Assembly (NCBI RefSeq): GCF_000195295.1
Contig: NC_015388.1
Coordinates: forward strand, 1,364,001-1,428,000
DNA length: 64,000 bases
Direction: 5' to 3'
From: Desulfobacca acetoxidans DSM 11109
Lineage (GTDB): Bacteria > Desulfobacterota > Desulfobaccia > Desulfobaccales > Desulfobaccaceae
Positions 9,007 through 17,490 of the stretch are shown in pieces; position 1 is the first letter of the stretch, and each line of letters opens with the position of its first letter. Position numbers and translations under genes: made by a program. The notes under the pieces were generated by a model, which was not told where the DNA came from, searched no databases, and saw only the letters and a program-made list of their open reading frames with translations.

Positions 9007-9540
9007 CTATTCTTTGCTTCCCAGATATGCCCGTAGACGCTCCAAACCCTCCTGTCGAGTAATTTCTCCGCGAAAGCGGAAAGGGACCTTCATACCTCCT
9101 AAAAGTGATGCCAGGCGAAAGCCGCCGGCGATTTCGTAGCGTAACTTCTCCTGCCGCAATAAGACGCCCAAGGTTTTGGGGATTGCCGGCAGCTTCAGTA
9201 AGATTGGTATATCAACCTGGTTTGTGCCACCGGCTGGCAGAGTGATGGCATCGGTGCTGTCGCCCTGCACCAGATTTTCGCCCTCCAGGGCAACTTCGTA
9301 GTCGTAGCCTAATATCCTCATAGGCTCCGGATTGGGGTTGGTCAATTGCACCCTGGCGCTCAGAGGCCAACACTCGCTTTCCGGCGGATAAATTGTCAGT
9401 CCTTGAAACCCCACTTCCGGAGGAGCAAGCTTTCCAGAGGCCAACTCCCTGACTCCACACCCGGTCATCAGATTGATTAGGATGACGCACCAGAAAAAAA
9501 CGCTCACAACCGGGGGTGGTCCGTAAAAAAGTTTTGACAT
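9007..9540 (-). CDS. LEA type 2 / WHy-domain lipoprotein
   Basis: A 177-residue lipoprotein: positively charged start, hydrophobic stretch ending in the lipobox LMTGC (Cys28), then a beta-rich domain containing ARVQLTNPNPEPMRILGYDYEV, the hallmark of the water-stress/hypersensitive-response (LEA14-like) fold. Members are membrane-anchored beta-sandwich proteins of unclear role, often tied to envelope stress. The ATG at 9540 is chosen over a GTG six bases earlier because GAGG lies 5 bases before it. It is transcribed divergently from the PagL-like gene. Confidence 0.75.
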   Translation of the reverse strand: MSKLFYGPPPVVSVFFWCVILINLMTGCGVRELASGKLAPPEVGFQGLTIYPPESECWPLSARVQLTNPNPEPMRILGYDYEVALEGENLVQGDSTDAITLPAGGTNQVDIPILLKLPAIPKTLGVLLRQEKLRYEIAGGFRLASLLGGMKVPFRFRGEITRQEGLERLRAYLGSKE

Positions 9541-9601
9541 AATCACCTCTTTGTTATTACAGTAAAGAACAATTTCCTATAGTTCAAGGAGGAAGACCGC
9601 A

Positions 9602-10204
9602 ATGGCCCCAGGCACATGCTCCAGGCTCGCTCTTGTACTTATGGTATCGGTATGGGTTGCCCTTGTTGGGATTATGGGATTTGCGCAATCAAGCGCCGCG
9701 GCTCCGGCCTTTGGAGACTCCCGGTACGAAATGGGCCTGCGATTCGGCTATGGCCAAACGTATAATGCCGGGGAAACCGTCCGTTTTTATGACTGGCTAC
9801 CCCGCTGGGGCATCTTCCTGACCCAGCCGGGCAATTCTGTTTTAGGTAATCTCCGGCTTTCTTTGGTTATCGAAGGTGTCATCGGGGTCCTGGAGGCCGG
9901 CCACTCGGGTTGGGAGCTGGGATTTACTCCCCTGTTAAAAGTCAGCTATCCCCTGAGTTCACGGGTCCTGGGCTATATTGAGGGCGGGGCCGGGATTGTC
10001 TGGGAGAATATCGACTCTCCTACCTACGCCCATGTTTTCAATTTCAGTCCCCAGATCGGAGCAGGGTTGGACATCAAGATTGTCGGCAACTTTGCCCTTA
10101 CCTTGGCGTACCGGTTTCGGCATACTTCTAATGCCGGAATCTATGATGAAAATCGTGGCGTCAACTCAAATTTTGGCATGGTTGGCGTAAATTATTACTA
10201 TTAA
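9602..10204 (+). CDS. PagL-like lipid A deacylase / acyloxyacyl hydrolase family barrel protein
   Basis: A 200-residue outer-membrane beta-barrel protein with a cleavable signal peptide (about 1-33, ending SSAAA). The C-terminal strand region YRFRHTSNAGIYDENRG carries the PagL-type H-x-S-N signature: His174 and Ser176 match the catalytic His/Ser of lipid A 3-O-deacylase, with Glu183 a plausible acid although its spacing is shorter than in PagL itself. The protein ends VGVNYYY, an aromatic barrel terminus. The ATG follows AAGGAGG at a 9-base spacing. The role inferred is trimming of lipid A acyl chains in the outer membrane. Confidence 0.75.
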   Translation: MAPGTCSRLALVLMVSVWVALVGIMGFAQSSAAAPAFGDSRYEMGLRFGYGQTYNAGETVRFYDWLPRWGIFLTQPGNSVLGNLRLSLVIEGVIGVLEAGHSGWELGFTPLLKVSYPLSSRVLGYIEGGAGIVWENIDSPTYAHVFNFSPQIGAGLDIKIVGNFALTLAYRFRHTSNAGIYDENRGVNSNFGMVGVNYYY

Positions 10205-10407
10205 ATCTGAGAGTTTCGCGTCCCGTGAAAAGCTCATAATAACCCTGGCTATTCGATAACTAGAGGGTGTGTTTCTAGCTATTTTAATCTCGGAGCCCAG
10301 AACTCTGATCCATACTTATTATTAACCGAATCATGCCTTAAACCTACACGTTCAGCGGTCAACTTTCAATCTATTAGCATACGTGGAAAGAATTCTATCG
10401 GCCATCC

Positions 10408-10440
10408 TTGACAGTAATAATTATTATAGGATAAAAATTG
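10408..10440 (+). promoter_or_regulatory. perR promoter with embedded palindromic operator
   Basis: TTGACA at 10408-10413 and GATAAA at 10430-10435 (16-base spacer) form a plausible sigma-70 promoter. The spacer contains the perfect palindrome TAATAATTATTA (10415-10426), close to the PerR-box consensus, which suggests autoregulation. Transcription would begin very near the start codon. Confidence 0.45.
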
Positions 10441-10443
10441 ACT

Positions 10444-10869
10444 ATGAAGTATTCTATGGACCGTTTGGTTAACTGTCTGAAAGAGCAGCATATCTCTGTA
10501 ACGCCGCAACGGCTTGAGATCCTGAAGAATATAATCTCCCGCTATGATCATCCTAGTGCCGATAGTATCTATCAGGAAGTACGCCGGCATCTGCCGATGA
10601 TTTCATTCAATACGGTTTATAAAACCTTGGAGACTTTTTGTCAGCTGGGTCTCATTACCAAGATCAATCCGCTTCATGAAGTGGCCCGATATGACGGCAA
10701 TGTTGCCCCTCATGCCCACCTCGTGTGTACCCGCTGCCATAAAGTGGAAGACTTCGATTGGTCCTGGCCCGACGATATTCCATTGCCGGACGCCTCGCCC
10801 GAGGGTTTCAAGATAGAGTCAGTTTCAGTGCAGTTTTTCGGCTTGTGCCAACAATGCCAGCAACAGTGA
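10444..10869 (+). CDS. perR: Fur-family peroxide-responsive regulator (PerR-type)
   Basis: A 141-residue metal-dependent repressor: winged helix at the N-terminus (VTPQRLEILKNI..., ISFNTVYKTLETF), then a dimerisation domain with two zinc-binding CxxC pairs (Cys95/98 and Cys135/138). The five regulatory-metal ligands of Bacillus PerR (His37, Asp85, His91, His93, Asp104) have exact counterparts one residue earlier here: His36, Asp84, His90, His92, Asp103. Asp rather than Glu at position 84 favours PerR over Fur. A TTG at 10438 is an alternative start. It is a single gene, convergent with rnc. Peroxide-defence regulation is inferred from these residues. Confidence 0.85.
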   Translation: MKYSMDRLVNCLKEQHISVTPQRLEILKNIISRYDHPSADSIYQEVRRHLPMISFNTVYKTLETFCQLGLITKINPLHEVARYDGNVAPHAHLVCTRCHKVEDFDWSWPDDIPLPDASPEGFKIESVSVQFFGLCQQCQQQ

Positions 10870-10909
10870 GATGTTGTTCTGACCTATTCCAAACAACTCC
10901 TGGCAATGG

Positions 10910-11605
10910 TTAATCCTTCTCCAAGACCGCGAGCGCCAGCCGGGCGGCTTCCTGAGCGGCCTGTTTTTTGGACTTACCCTGTCCACGTCCCCAAGGCTGA
11001 TCAGCCAGCCACACCTCTACCTCAAAGGTTCTGGCGTGGGCCGGACCGGTTGCCGTCACGACCCGATAAGTTGGGGTGACTTTCAAGTTTTTCTGGGCAT
11101 ATTCCTGCAATAAGGTCTTGAAATCCTGCATGCTAGCCTTGTCTTCCAGTCGGGTCAAACTTGCCTGGAATAACAGTTTAACGACACCTCGCGCGGCTGC
11201 AAAGCCTCCGTCCAGATAAACTGCCGCTAACACCGCTTCCAGAGCATCGGCTAGCACCGACGGTTTGCGCCGGCCGGATTGCTGTTCTTCTCCTCGACCT
11301 AACCGTAAATGACCTCCCAAATCCAAACTTCGGGCAATCCCAGCTAAATGTCGGGCGTTGACCAGAGAGGCTCGCCAACGCGAGAGCAGTCCTTCCCCGG
11401 CTTGGGGATAGTATTCCATTAAGAAATCGCTGATAAATAAACTCAGGACCGCATCACCGAAAAATTCCAGGCGCTCGTTGCTGGGACCCTGCAGGGGAAA
11501 TTCATAGGCGTAGGAGCTGTGTACCAAGGCCTGCTCCAGCCAGCGCCGGTTCTTAAAACTGTATCTCAGTTGTCTTTCTAGTTCCGTTAGGTGGATATCT
11601 GTCAT
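10910..11605 (-). CDS. rnc: ribonuclease III
   Basis: Double-strand-specific endoribonuclease (231 aa, normal length) that processes rRNA precursors and structured mRNAs. The signature NERLEFFGDAVL (43-54) supplies Glu44, Glu47 and Asp51, and the second catalytic pair is Asp120/Glu123 in ADALEAVLAAVY. A double-stranded RNA-binding domain covers about 155-228, ending in GKSKKQAAQEAARLAL. It stands alone; the usual neighbours era and recO are not adjacent in this window. Confidence 0.95.
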   Translation of the reverse strand: MTDIHLTELERQLRYSFKNRRWLEQALVHSSYAYEFPLQGPSNERLEFFGDAVLSLFISDFLMEYYPQAGEGLLSRWRASLVNARHLAGIARSLDLGGHLRLGRGEEQQSGRRKPSVLADALEAVLAAVYLDGGFAAARGVVKLLFQASLTRLEDKASMQDFKTLLQEYAQKNLKVTPTYRVVTATGPAHARTFEVEVWLADQPWGRGQGKSKKQAAQEAARLALAVLEKD

Positions 11606-12291
11606 TCTTGCATCTACGCCGATTGATAGCGGTTTACAGCTATTTTACCTTACAGCTAAAGATGAGGGGTAATTTTTTTGTCGGCTTCTCCCAAACTCTA
11701 TGTTTATACTCAGGAAACAAGTTTCCAGTTTCTGGTTAGTCATGCGGTAGGGGCAGGTCTGAGACCCGCTACGGATGCAGTGCCTAAGGGCGGGAAAGCG
11801 GAGCGCCTCCCGCCTTCCGGAATGCTCCAACGCCAATTTTCAGGGTACGCAAGTGTCTTGCAGGTAATAAATATAACTACAGCAATTGTCATTCTTAAAA
11901 AAGCACGTAATAGATTGTAAAGATCATCTGCTGTTGGTCCAGGCTTGCTATCCAGGTCATAAATTATTCTTGATGAAATATATTGTTCTCTTGTGAATAT
12001 CGGCTGGGCATTATGTTAAATCAATATTTTTGTTGCATCAAGTAATCGTGATTATTAATAAAGAAGATTCGATAGACTATAATTTATTTAGAAAATGGTT
12101 GACTTTTATCTCGTTTTGTAATAAGTATGACAAAACTTTGGGCCAGAAGGCCAGAATATGAAATCTAGGGGCGACAAGCACTTTGGTCACAAAGAATTAC
12201 CTCGGCATCATATTTTTTCATATCGTCTCTTGGCAACAAGCTTGTAACCCCTAACCCTGACTGAAATCATGGTCTTGCCGAAAGGAGGTCT
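11606..12291. other. 686-base AT-rich intergenic region with R3 repeat
   Basis: No gene found. Positions 11749-11772 carry a GTAGGGGCAGG-type mini-repeat and about 11795-11830 the R3 element that recurs inverted near 3526-3560. The rest (11840-12240) is AT-rich leader sequence in front of the NlpC/P60 gene, with a small CTTTG/CAAAG inverted repeat at 12181-12194. No promoter was clear enough to call. Confidence 0.5.
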
Positions 12292-12294
12292 ATG

Positions 12295-13155
12295 ATGGTG
12301 GGTCGGCTTATTCTTGGCACTACCATAAGCTTGGCTCTGGTATTGTGTCCGTATTTTCTCAGCGACGCACACGCCAAATCAACCCGTAAGAAACCTTCCC
12401 GTGTCACTGCCAAGGCAAAGGTGAAGAGCAGCAAGAAGTACAGCTCTCGTAGCCGCAGCAGCCGCTATTACCGGGACCGGAGAACTTACGAACCACCACT
12501 CAATGGCCAGCAAGAGGGGCGCGATTTTATCCCGAAATATTATCGCGCTGGCGTTGGTGAAACGGGTCCCCTGATGAAGATAATTCCGCAGAGGGATGGC
12601 CGTTTTGTCCTGGAACCTTTGCGCCCCAAGAAACCGTCGGGTAGTTACGCGCCGACCATCACGGATGACCGGAAGGTAGCGCCTATACCCCGGAGCAACG
12701 ATGATTATTCCGCCTTGTCGGGGGAAAATGCCCCGATTTGTCCGAGGTGGAATTTTAACGATCTGGTCCTTACCTTGGCCAAAAGGTATCAAGGCGCCTC
12801 ATACAGTCGGGGGGCGAGCCTGATGACCGGTTCCTCGACCGACTGTTCCGGCTTTGTGCAATATGTCTGCCATAACTTTATGGTAGACCTGCCGCGCTCT
12901 AGCAGTGAACAGGCGCAGGTAGGCAAAACTATTACTTCGGAGATGGATTTCTCCAAGATGCTGCCGGGTGATCTGCTTTTTTTCCGCCGTGGGGGCCGCG
13001 GCATCGGACATGTCGGCATTTATCTCGGCAGCGGTAAGATGATCCACGCCTCAAGCCGCAGGACTGGTGTTACTATCACTGACCTGAAAGAGCCCTATTA
13101 TATCAATACCTTCGTGGTCGCCAAGCGCGTCTTCGAGGTCAAGTACCCGCACTAA
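12295..13155 (+). CDS. NlpC/P60 family cell-wall hydrolase, secreted
   Basis: A peptidoglycan endopeptidase of the NlpC/P60 cysteine-peptidase family. From the upstream ATG at 12292 the 287-residue product has a signal peptide (about 1-28, ending DAHA), a basic Ser/Arg/Tyr-rich linker (about 30-65), an unassigned middle, and a C-terminal catalytic domain with Cys185 (STDCSGFV), His240 (GIGHVGIYLG) and His252 (KMIHASS). The basic low-complexity linker may hold it to the wall or outer membrane. AAAGGAGGT lies 3 and 6 bases before two adjacent ATGs (12292, 12295); the second has the better spacing. Monocistronic. Confidence 0.88.
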   Translation: MVGRLILGTTISLALVLCPYFLSDAHAKSTRKKPSRVTAKAKVKSSKKYSSRSRSSRYYRDRRTYEPPLNGQQEGRDFIPKYYRAGVGETGPLMKIIPQRDGRFVLEPLRPKKPSGSYAPTITDDRKVAPIPRSNDDYSALSGENAPICPRWNFNDLVLTLAKRYQGASYSRGASLMTGSSTDCSGFVQYVCHNFMVDLPRSSSEQAQVGKTITSEMDFSKMLPGDLLFFRRGGRGIGHVGIYLGSGKMIHASSRRTGVTITDLKEPYYINTFVVAKRVFEVKYPH

Positions 13156-13372
13156 CCTGTAACCAGGTTGCATCGAACAGATTACGGCAACGATAATCTG
13201 GCATTCCTAGAGTCTCCTCCGGAAGCACCCTGATCCTCCGCCCCACGAGCGGGGGTTAGGGGTGAGATGCCGTCTCTAGCACGTTTGTGTTCGGGGTGTC
13301 AAAAACGCACTTCTTCCTTAGATCCGGTCAGTAGGGCGCTGAGCCACTATTCGTTAGGAGAGCAGATAAACC

Positions 13373-13614
13373 TTATATAAAAACAGTGAGCAGTGAGCCG
13401 TGAGCCGTGAGCAGCAAAAACATTATTGTGAGCAGCCGCCACGATTCTGTTTTTATGCTTCGTTGTGTTCGGCAGAACATGTGGACTTGTATAAAAACAG
13501 TGAGCCGTGAGCTGTGAGCCGTGAGCAGCAAAAACATTATTGTGAGCAGCCGCCACGATTCTGTTTTTATGCTTCGTTGTGTTCTTGAGAACATGTGAAC
13601 TTATATAAAAACAG
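13373..13614. repeat. tandem 114-bp repeat (family R1), two full copies plus a partial third
   Basis: The unit begins at 13373, 13487 and 13601 (period 114). Each complete unit contains 10-bp arms ATAAAAACAG (13377-13386, 13491-13500) and CTGTTTTTAT (13447-13456, 13561-13570), a GTGAGC-rich centre, the conserved tail GCTTCGTTGTGTTC, and a small GTTC-N4-GAAC hairpin. A further copy lies at 43562-43669. Open frames across it (for example 13347-13556 on the minus strand) are translations of the repeat, not genes. The remainder of 13156-13372 shows nothing recognisable. Confidence 0.85.
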
Positions 13615-13649
13615 TGAGCGGTGAGCAGTGGGCGAGTCGTGTATGTGCC

Positions 13650-14306
13650 CTAAACTTTACCTGCCCGCCATAACTCCCGGGCGACGACGTTCAATAAGGC
13701 CCAGACGCCGTCCAGAGCCCAGAAACGCTCCAGTGTTGCCGGGGCCGTGAGGACCACCTGGGGGGGAAATTCTTCATCTCCCAACCACAAAATAACCTCA
13801 ATCTTCAGGTTCGGATAAGGCGTCAGGGCTACGGCGGCATCTCCTTGCGCCAGCTCTTTTCCGCCTAGACGTCGACCGGCGGTTAGAAAGAGAGAGCGAT
13901 CGGTGCCGAACCTGGCCTCCAGGCGGGTAGTGGGGATGATATGCGGTCCCTGAAAAAACGTTATGCCGCCTTTATATTCTTTGGGGCTGACCTGGCGGGA
14001 AGAGAGCCGGGCGGCGTCAACTTTTAGAAGAAACAGCAGGGCAGTAAGGCAGAGTTGAAATTCTGGTTCCCTCGTGGTCTTCTGATCGCTCAACCAGAGT
14101 CGGCGTTTGGCCGGCTGGATAAGCAGCTCTTGATTCAAAAACGGCAGGCAATAAGTATCACCTTGGTGGCGGGTCATAGTCCGGTCCGTCACCTCGGCAG
14201 GATCAGCCGCAGCCAGGGCCTCCCAGAGAGCCCCGTCGACATCCTCGCATCTCTGGTAGAGGATGTTGGCTTCCGGGTCATTTACAATATCATAGTCGTT
14301 GTCCAT
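13650..14306 (-). CDS. DUF3786 domain protein
   Basis: A 218-residue soluble protein matching the DUF3786 pattern: an acidic N-terminus, CLPFLNQELLIQPAKRRLWL, a helical segment, a region with FFQGPHIIPTTRLEARFG, GRRLGGKELAQGDAAVALTPYPNLKIEVILWLGDEEFPPQ and a C-terminal helix. Members are common in anaerobic bacteria and archaea, often near corrinoid or methyltransferase genes, but their function is not established. The ATG at 14306 is the natural start; a TTG immediately precedes it. It lies 58 bases downstream of the stop of the GH57 gene on the same strand and may be cotranscribed with it. Confidence 0.72.
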   Translation of the reverse strand: MDNDYDIVNDPEANILYQRCEDVDGALWEALAAADPAEVTDRTMTRHQGDTYCLPFLNQELLIQPAKRRLWLSDQKTTREPEFQLCLTALLFLLKVDAARLSSRQVSPKEYKGGITFFQGPHIIPTTRLEARFGTDRSLFLTAGRRLGGKELAQGDAAVALTPYPNLKIEVILWLGDEEFPPQVVLTAPATLERFWALDGVWALLNVVARELWRAGKV

Positions 14307-14364
14307 CAAGGTCTTCTCTGGCCAACATGGTGCCGCTCGCCCTGCTCATAATAAATCCGGATTG

Positions 14365-16887
14365 TTAAGGGGCGGCAAGCAGGTGCGTCTGCCACCGAGC
14401 CGGGTTAAATTTGAGGTGTAAGGCGATTTCCAGTAAAACGGTTGCCAGACCCTTGGGGTAAGACTTGCTTCTGGGGCTCATGGCGGCCAGTTTTGGGGAA
14501 AGCTCCTCCATGAACTGGAAAAAGACATTCTGGGCCTCCATAAGATCGATATCCAGGGGCAGTTGAGCGGCGAGCGTCAGGAGACCCCGTACCTCTTGGG
14601 CCCTGGTCAGGGTCAAATCCTTGGCCAAACCTGCCAACCGCTGTTCTAAAATAGTTGCCATTTTCTTGGCGGCGGGATCCCCCACCAGGTGAATCTGTAA
14701 GATTTTGGCTGCCTTAATAACCTCGGCCAACGCCCATTTGGGTTGCAGCTTCTCTTCGCCCGTTTCCCAAGCCTCCAGAATCTCAGCTACCCTTTTGCTG
14801 ATTGTGGCGGTAGCTGCCAGCCGGAACAGGGGCGCAATGACCAGTCCCTCCTCGGACATGGTAAACAACAGCGGCTCTACGGCGCTAAAAGCATGCAGTA
14901 ACTGGCTCTCCGCTTCCTGCCGGACTTTTTGCAGCAGGGTTTGAAACAGGTCTCGCTTCTCCCGTTTAAACATGTCCCGTACGGTATAGTAGTCAGGGCC
15001 GAAATAGCTGGCCATTGCGCCGGTGATATCCTCGGGGGCGTCTTCCAGGGCATTACACAACTCCACCACCATGTCGGCGAATCCTGCCGCTGTCTGGCCT
15101 TCTTTTACCTGAGTGCGGTAGAGATAACTTCCTAAGAAAAGAGTGGCATACCCCAATATCTTAGTTTCCTGGGTCACTCCTGAGGTCAGTTTGACCCTTC
15201 CGAAAGACAGGTCAAGCCCGCCGTGGCTTCTTTCTTCGTAATTCAGTAGTTCGGAGCGGTAATGGTAAATGCAATACTGGCATTGACGGGTCCGATTCTG
15301 GAGCAGCGAGATGCTAAATTGGTTGACTAACTTAGGAAAAGTGATCACCGAGGGGCGAATTTTCGTCAGATAGAGATCTCGACCGCTGCCCAGCTCTTTG
15401 ATATTGCTTCGGGCCCGGTCCAGAATGGCTAGAAAAGGCGTTTCCAGGTCTTCGCTGACAAACTCCTGTCCCAACTGGAGAGCGCGCGCTGCGTATTTCA
15501 TCACCTGCAAGGTCTCAAGACCGCTCAAATCGGCAAAAAACCAGCCGCAACTGGTGTACATCAGCAAGGCATGCCGCTCCATCTCCAGGAGTTTGAGTAC
15601 GTTGATGCGATCCTGACTCTTCAGATCGGGAATGCCGTGGCGGCTGAAAAAAGCTTCGCGGCTTTCTTCGCTCCGGTCCAGGATAACGTCGATGTAATCG
15701 TGGCGCGCTGCCCAGGGATCGGCCAGGTATCGGCCGCCTGCCTGAGTGAAAATCTGAGCCAGCTTCTCATTAAGGAAATCGAAGGACTGCCGCAATGGCG
15801 CCCGCCAACTCTGGCGCCATCCCGCCTGGCCGCCGGTGGAACAGCCGCAATCACGCTGCCAGCGTCCTACCCCATGGGCACAGCTCCAGGAACTACCCTC
15901 ACCCTGGGGACCCAACGAGATTTCTACTTCATAGACCGGTGCCCGGACCTCTAAGTAGGCCCGGTAGTTGGTGACGCTCCAGCCTCGTTCGGGGCAGAGC
16001 CGGGCCAGTGCGTAGGCCAGCCCCATTTCGCCGAAGGGTTTATGGTGTCCAAAAGTCTCTCCATCCGTGGCCACATTCAGAAGCTGGGGACCCGCCGCGG
16101 AAGATAGCTTTGAAGCAAGCTGGTTCAATAATCGGTTACTGTCAGATAATAATTCCCCAAAACTAAGCTCCGCCGCACTCTGCCCATCATAGAAAAAAAT
16201 GTCGATAAACCGCTTGCCGGTTTTCCCGTCAGGTGCGGGTACGAAACAACGGTAGGGCTGGGTCGGGTCAATCGAACCATCGTTGACCTCCTGCCAGGCT
16301 CCACCGCCTAGAGGGCGTAGGCGCCGCGCCTGCCAGGGCGAAAGTATCACATACTTCATGCCATGCTCAATCAACGCCGCCAGAACCGCCAGATTGACTG
16401 CGGTCTCCGGGAGCCACATGGCCTCGGCCGGTCTTTGGAAACGGTGGCTAAAATCCTTTAGCCCCCAGATAATTTCCGTCTCCAGGTCACGGGGATGGGC
16501 CAACGGCAGAATAACATGGTTATAGGCTTGGGCTATGGCGTTGCCAAATCCCAGCCGGACCTGACTCTCTCTATCAGCCGTCAGGATACGTTGATATGTT
16601 GCCGGGGCGTTCACCTCCAACCAGGAGAGCAGGGTAGGACCGATGTTAAAATTAATATAGCTGAAATTATTGATGATATCTAAGATGTGAAGGTCATCGT
16701 CCCGGATACGGGCGCAGCTATTGGGAGTGTAGCAATCACGGGTAATGCGGGCATTCCAATCCGGGAAGGGATAGGCGCTCTCTTCTAACTCGATCTCCTC
16801 AATCCAGGGATTTTCCCGCGGTGGCTGGTAAAAGTGGCCATGTAACACCACAAAGATACGGCTGCCGGGAATAAGTGGGCGGTCCAT
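14365..16887 (-). CDS. glycoside hydrolase family 57 protein with DUF3536 domain
   Basis: An 840-residue cytoplasmic alpha-glucan-type enzyme. The N-terminal GH57 barrel starts with LHGHFYQPPRENPW (about 15-28); the predicted nucleophile is Glu161 in MWLPETAV, and the acid/base aspartate is in ATDGETFGHH (Asp275). The C-terminal half (from about 420) is the helical DUF3536 region, including CQYCIYHYRSELLNYEERSH. Families of this length act on glycogen-like or maltodextrin substrates or remain uncharacterised. It lies 9 bases downstream of the HAD gene on the minus strand, so 18187-13650 probably forms one transcription unit. Confidence 0.82.
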   Translation of the reverse strand: MDRPLIPGSRIFVVLHGHFYQPPRENPWIEEIELEESAYPFPDWNARITRDCYTPNSCARIRDDDLHILDIINNFSYINFNIGPTLLSWLEVNAPATYQRILTADRESQVRLGFGNAIAQAYNHVILPLAHPRDLETEIIWGLKDFSHRFQRPAEAMWLPETAVNLAVLAALIEHGMKYVILSPWQARRLRPLGGGAWQEVNDGSIDPTQPYRCFVPAPDGKTGKRFIDIFFYDGQSAAELSFGELLSDSNRLLNQLASKLSSAAGPQLLNVATDGETFGHHKPFGEMGLAYALARLCPERGWSVTNYRAYLEVRAPVYEVEISLGPQGEGSSWSCAHGVGRWQRDCGCSTGGQAGWRQSWRAPLRQSFDFLNEKLAQIFTQAGGRYLADPWAARHDYIDVILDRSEESREAFFSRHGIPDLKSQDRINVLKLLEMERHALLMYTSCGWFFADLSGLETLQVMKYAARALQLGQEFVSEDLETPFLAILDRARSNIKELGSGRDLYLTKIRPSVITFPKLVNQFSISLLQNRTRQCQYCIYHYRSELLNYEERSHGGLDLSFGRVKLTSGVTQETKILGYATLFLGSYLYRTQVKEGQTAAGFADMVVELCNALEDAPEDITGAMASYFGPDYYTVRDMFKREKRDLFQTLLQKVRQEAESQLLHAFSAVEPLLFTMSEEGLVIAPLFRLAATATISKRVAEILEAWETGEEKLQPKWALAEVIKAAKILQIHLVGDPAAKKMATILEQRLAGLAKDLTLTRAQEVRGLLTLAAQLPLDIDLMEAQNVFFQFMEELSPKLAAMSPRSKSYPKGLATVLLEIALHLKFNPARWQTHLLAAP

Positions 16888-16896
16888 GCGCCTCTC

Positions 16897-17490
16897 CTAA
16901 AACAAGATTCGGTCCAAATCCCGCCAGCTATAAATCACCGGGAAAGAGTGGTGGCGGCGACGATTCCAAGGCTGATCGAATACCAGCGGTTGTATGCCGT
17001 GGTGGGCGAGCTGAAAGCAGGTCTCTAGTCTATCCTCTACAAAATAAGCAATTTTGTGGGTCTGCAGGTAGTCTAATTTCAAATCCGGATCTCCGGTGGC
17101 AATCACCCGGATAGCCGTTGGCGATGCCTCCGGCAGATTTTTAATCAGCCAGTTGAAAATGGGTTCGGCCCTGTCCCTGGCAGTGACAAAAAGCAGGGGA
17201 TTTTCTTTGGCCAACCGCGTCAATACCGGAGCCGCATGAGGCATGAGCGCTATCGCCAGCTCATCCGGCCGGTTCAGCAGCAGCTCAAGAATTTCCCAGA
17301 TAACCGCCTCATCCATCTGTAGGCAACGCGCCAGATCGAAATCCACGATGTCTTCATAACGCAGATGATGCAGTTTATAGCGTTCACGGGCCAGATCGAT
17401 AAAAGTGGTCATGATGTCAGCCACCACGCCGTCAATATCGAACGCCAGGCGCTGCGGGTCAAGCTTATCCGGGAGGAGCGCTGTCGCCAT
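16897..17490 (-). CDS. HAD-superfamily hydrolase (5'-nucleotidase-like)
   Basis: A 197-residue haloacid-dehalogenase-type phosphatase. Motif I is FDIDGVVAD (Asp18, Asp20), motif II is the Thr in FVTARDR (Thr103), and the acidic motif IV is YFVEDRLETC (Glu152, Asp153). The cap is a short helical insertion after motif I, as in deoxyribonucleotidase-like members. The substrate is unknown. It overlaps the upstream phosphoribosyltransferase gene by 26 bases, which implies translational coupling and perhaps a shared nucleotide or sugar-phosphate pathway. Confidence 0.78.
   Translation of the reverse strand: MATALLPDKLDPQRLAFDIDGVVADIMTTFIDLARERYKLHHLRYEDIVDFDLARCLQMDEAVIWEILELLLNRPDELAIALMPHAAPVLTRLAKENPLLFVTARDRAEPIFNWLIKNLPEASPTAIRVIATGDPDLKLDYLQTHKIAYFVEDRLETCFQLAHHGIQPLVFDQPWNRRRHHSFPVIYSWRDLDRILF

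Noticed and set aside
13347-13594. Overlapping minus-strand frames coding for Ala/His/Leu-rich repeat proteins
   Set aside because: They are translations of the 114-bp non-coding repeat in several frames; the periodicity is that of the DNA repeat, and there is no ribosome binding site.
13373-13614. CRISPR array
   Set aside because: The period is 114 bases with almost identical units and no variable spacers, and a related copy lies 30 kb away. No cas genes are in the window.
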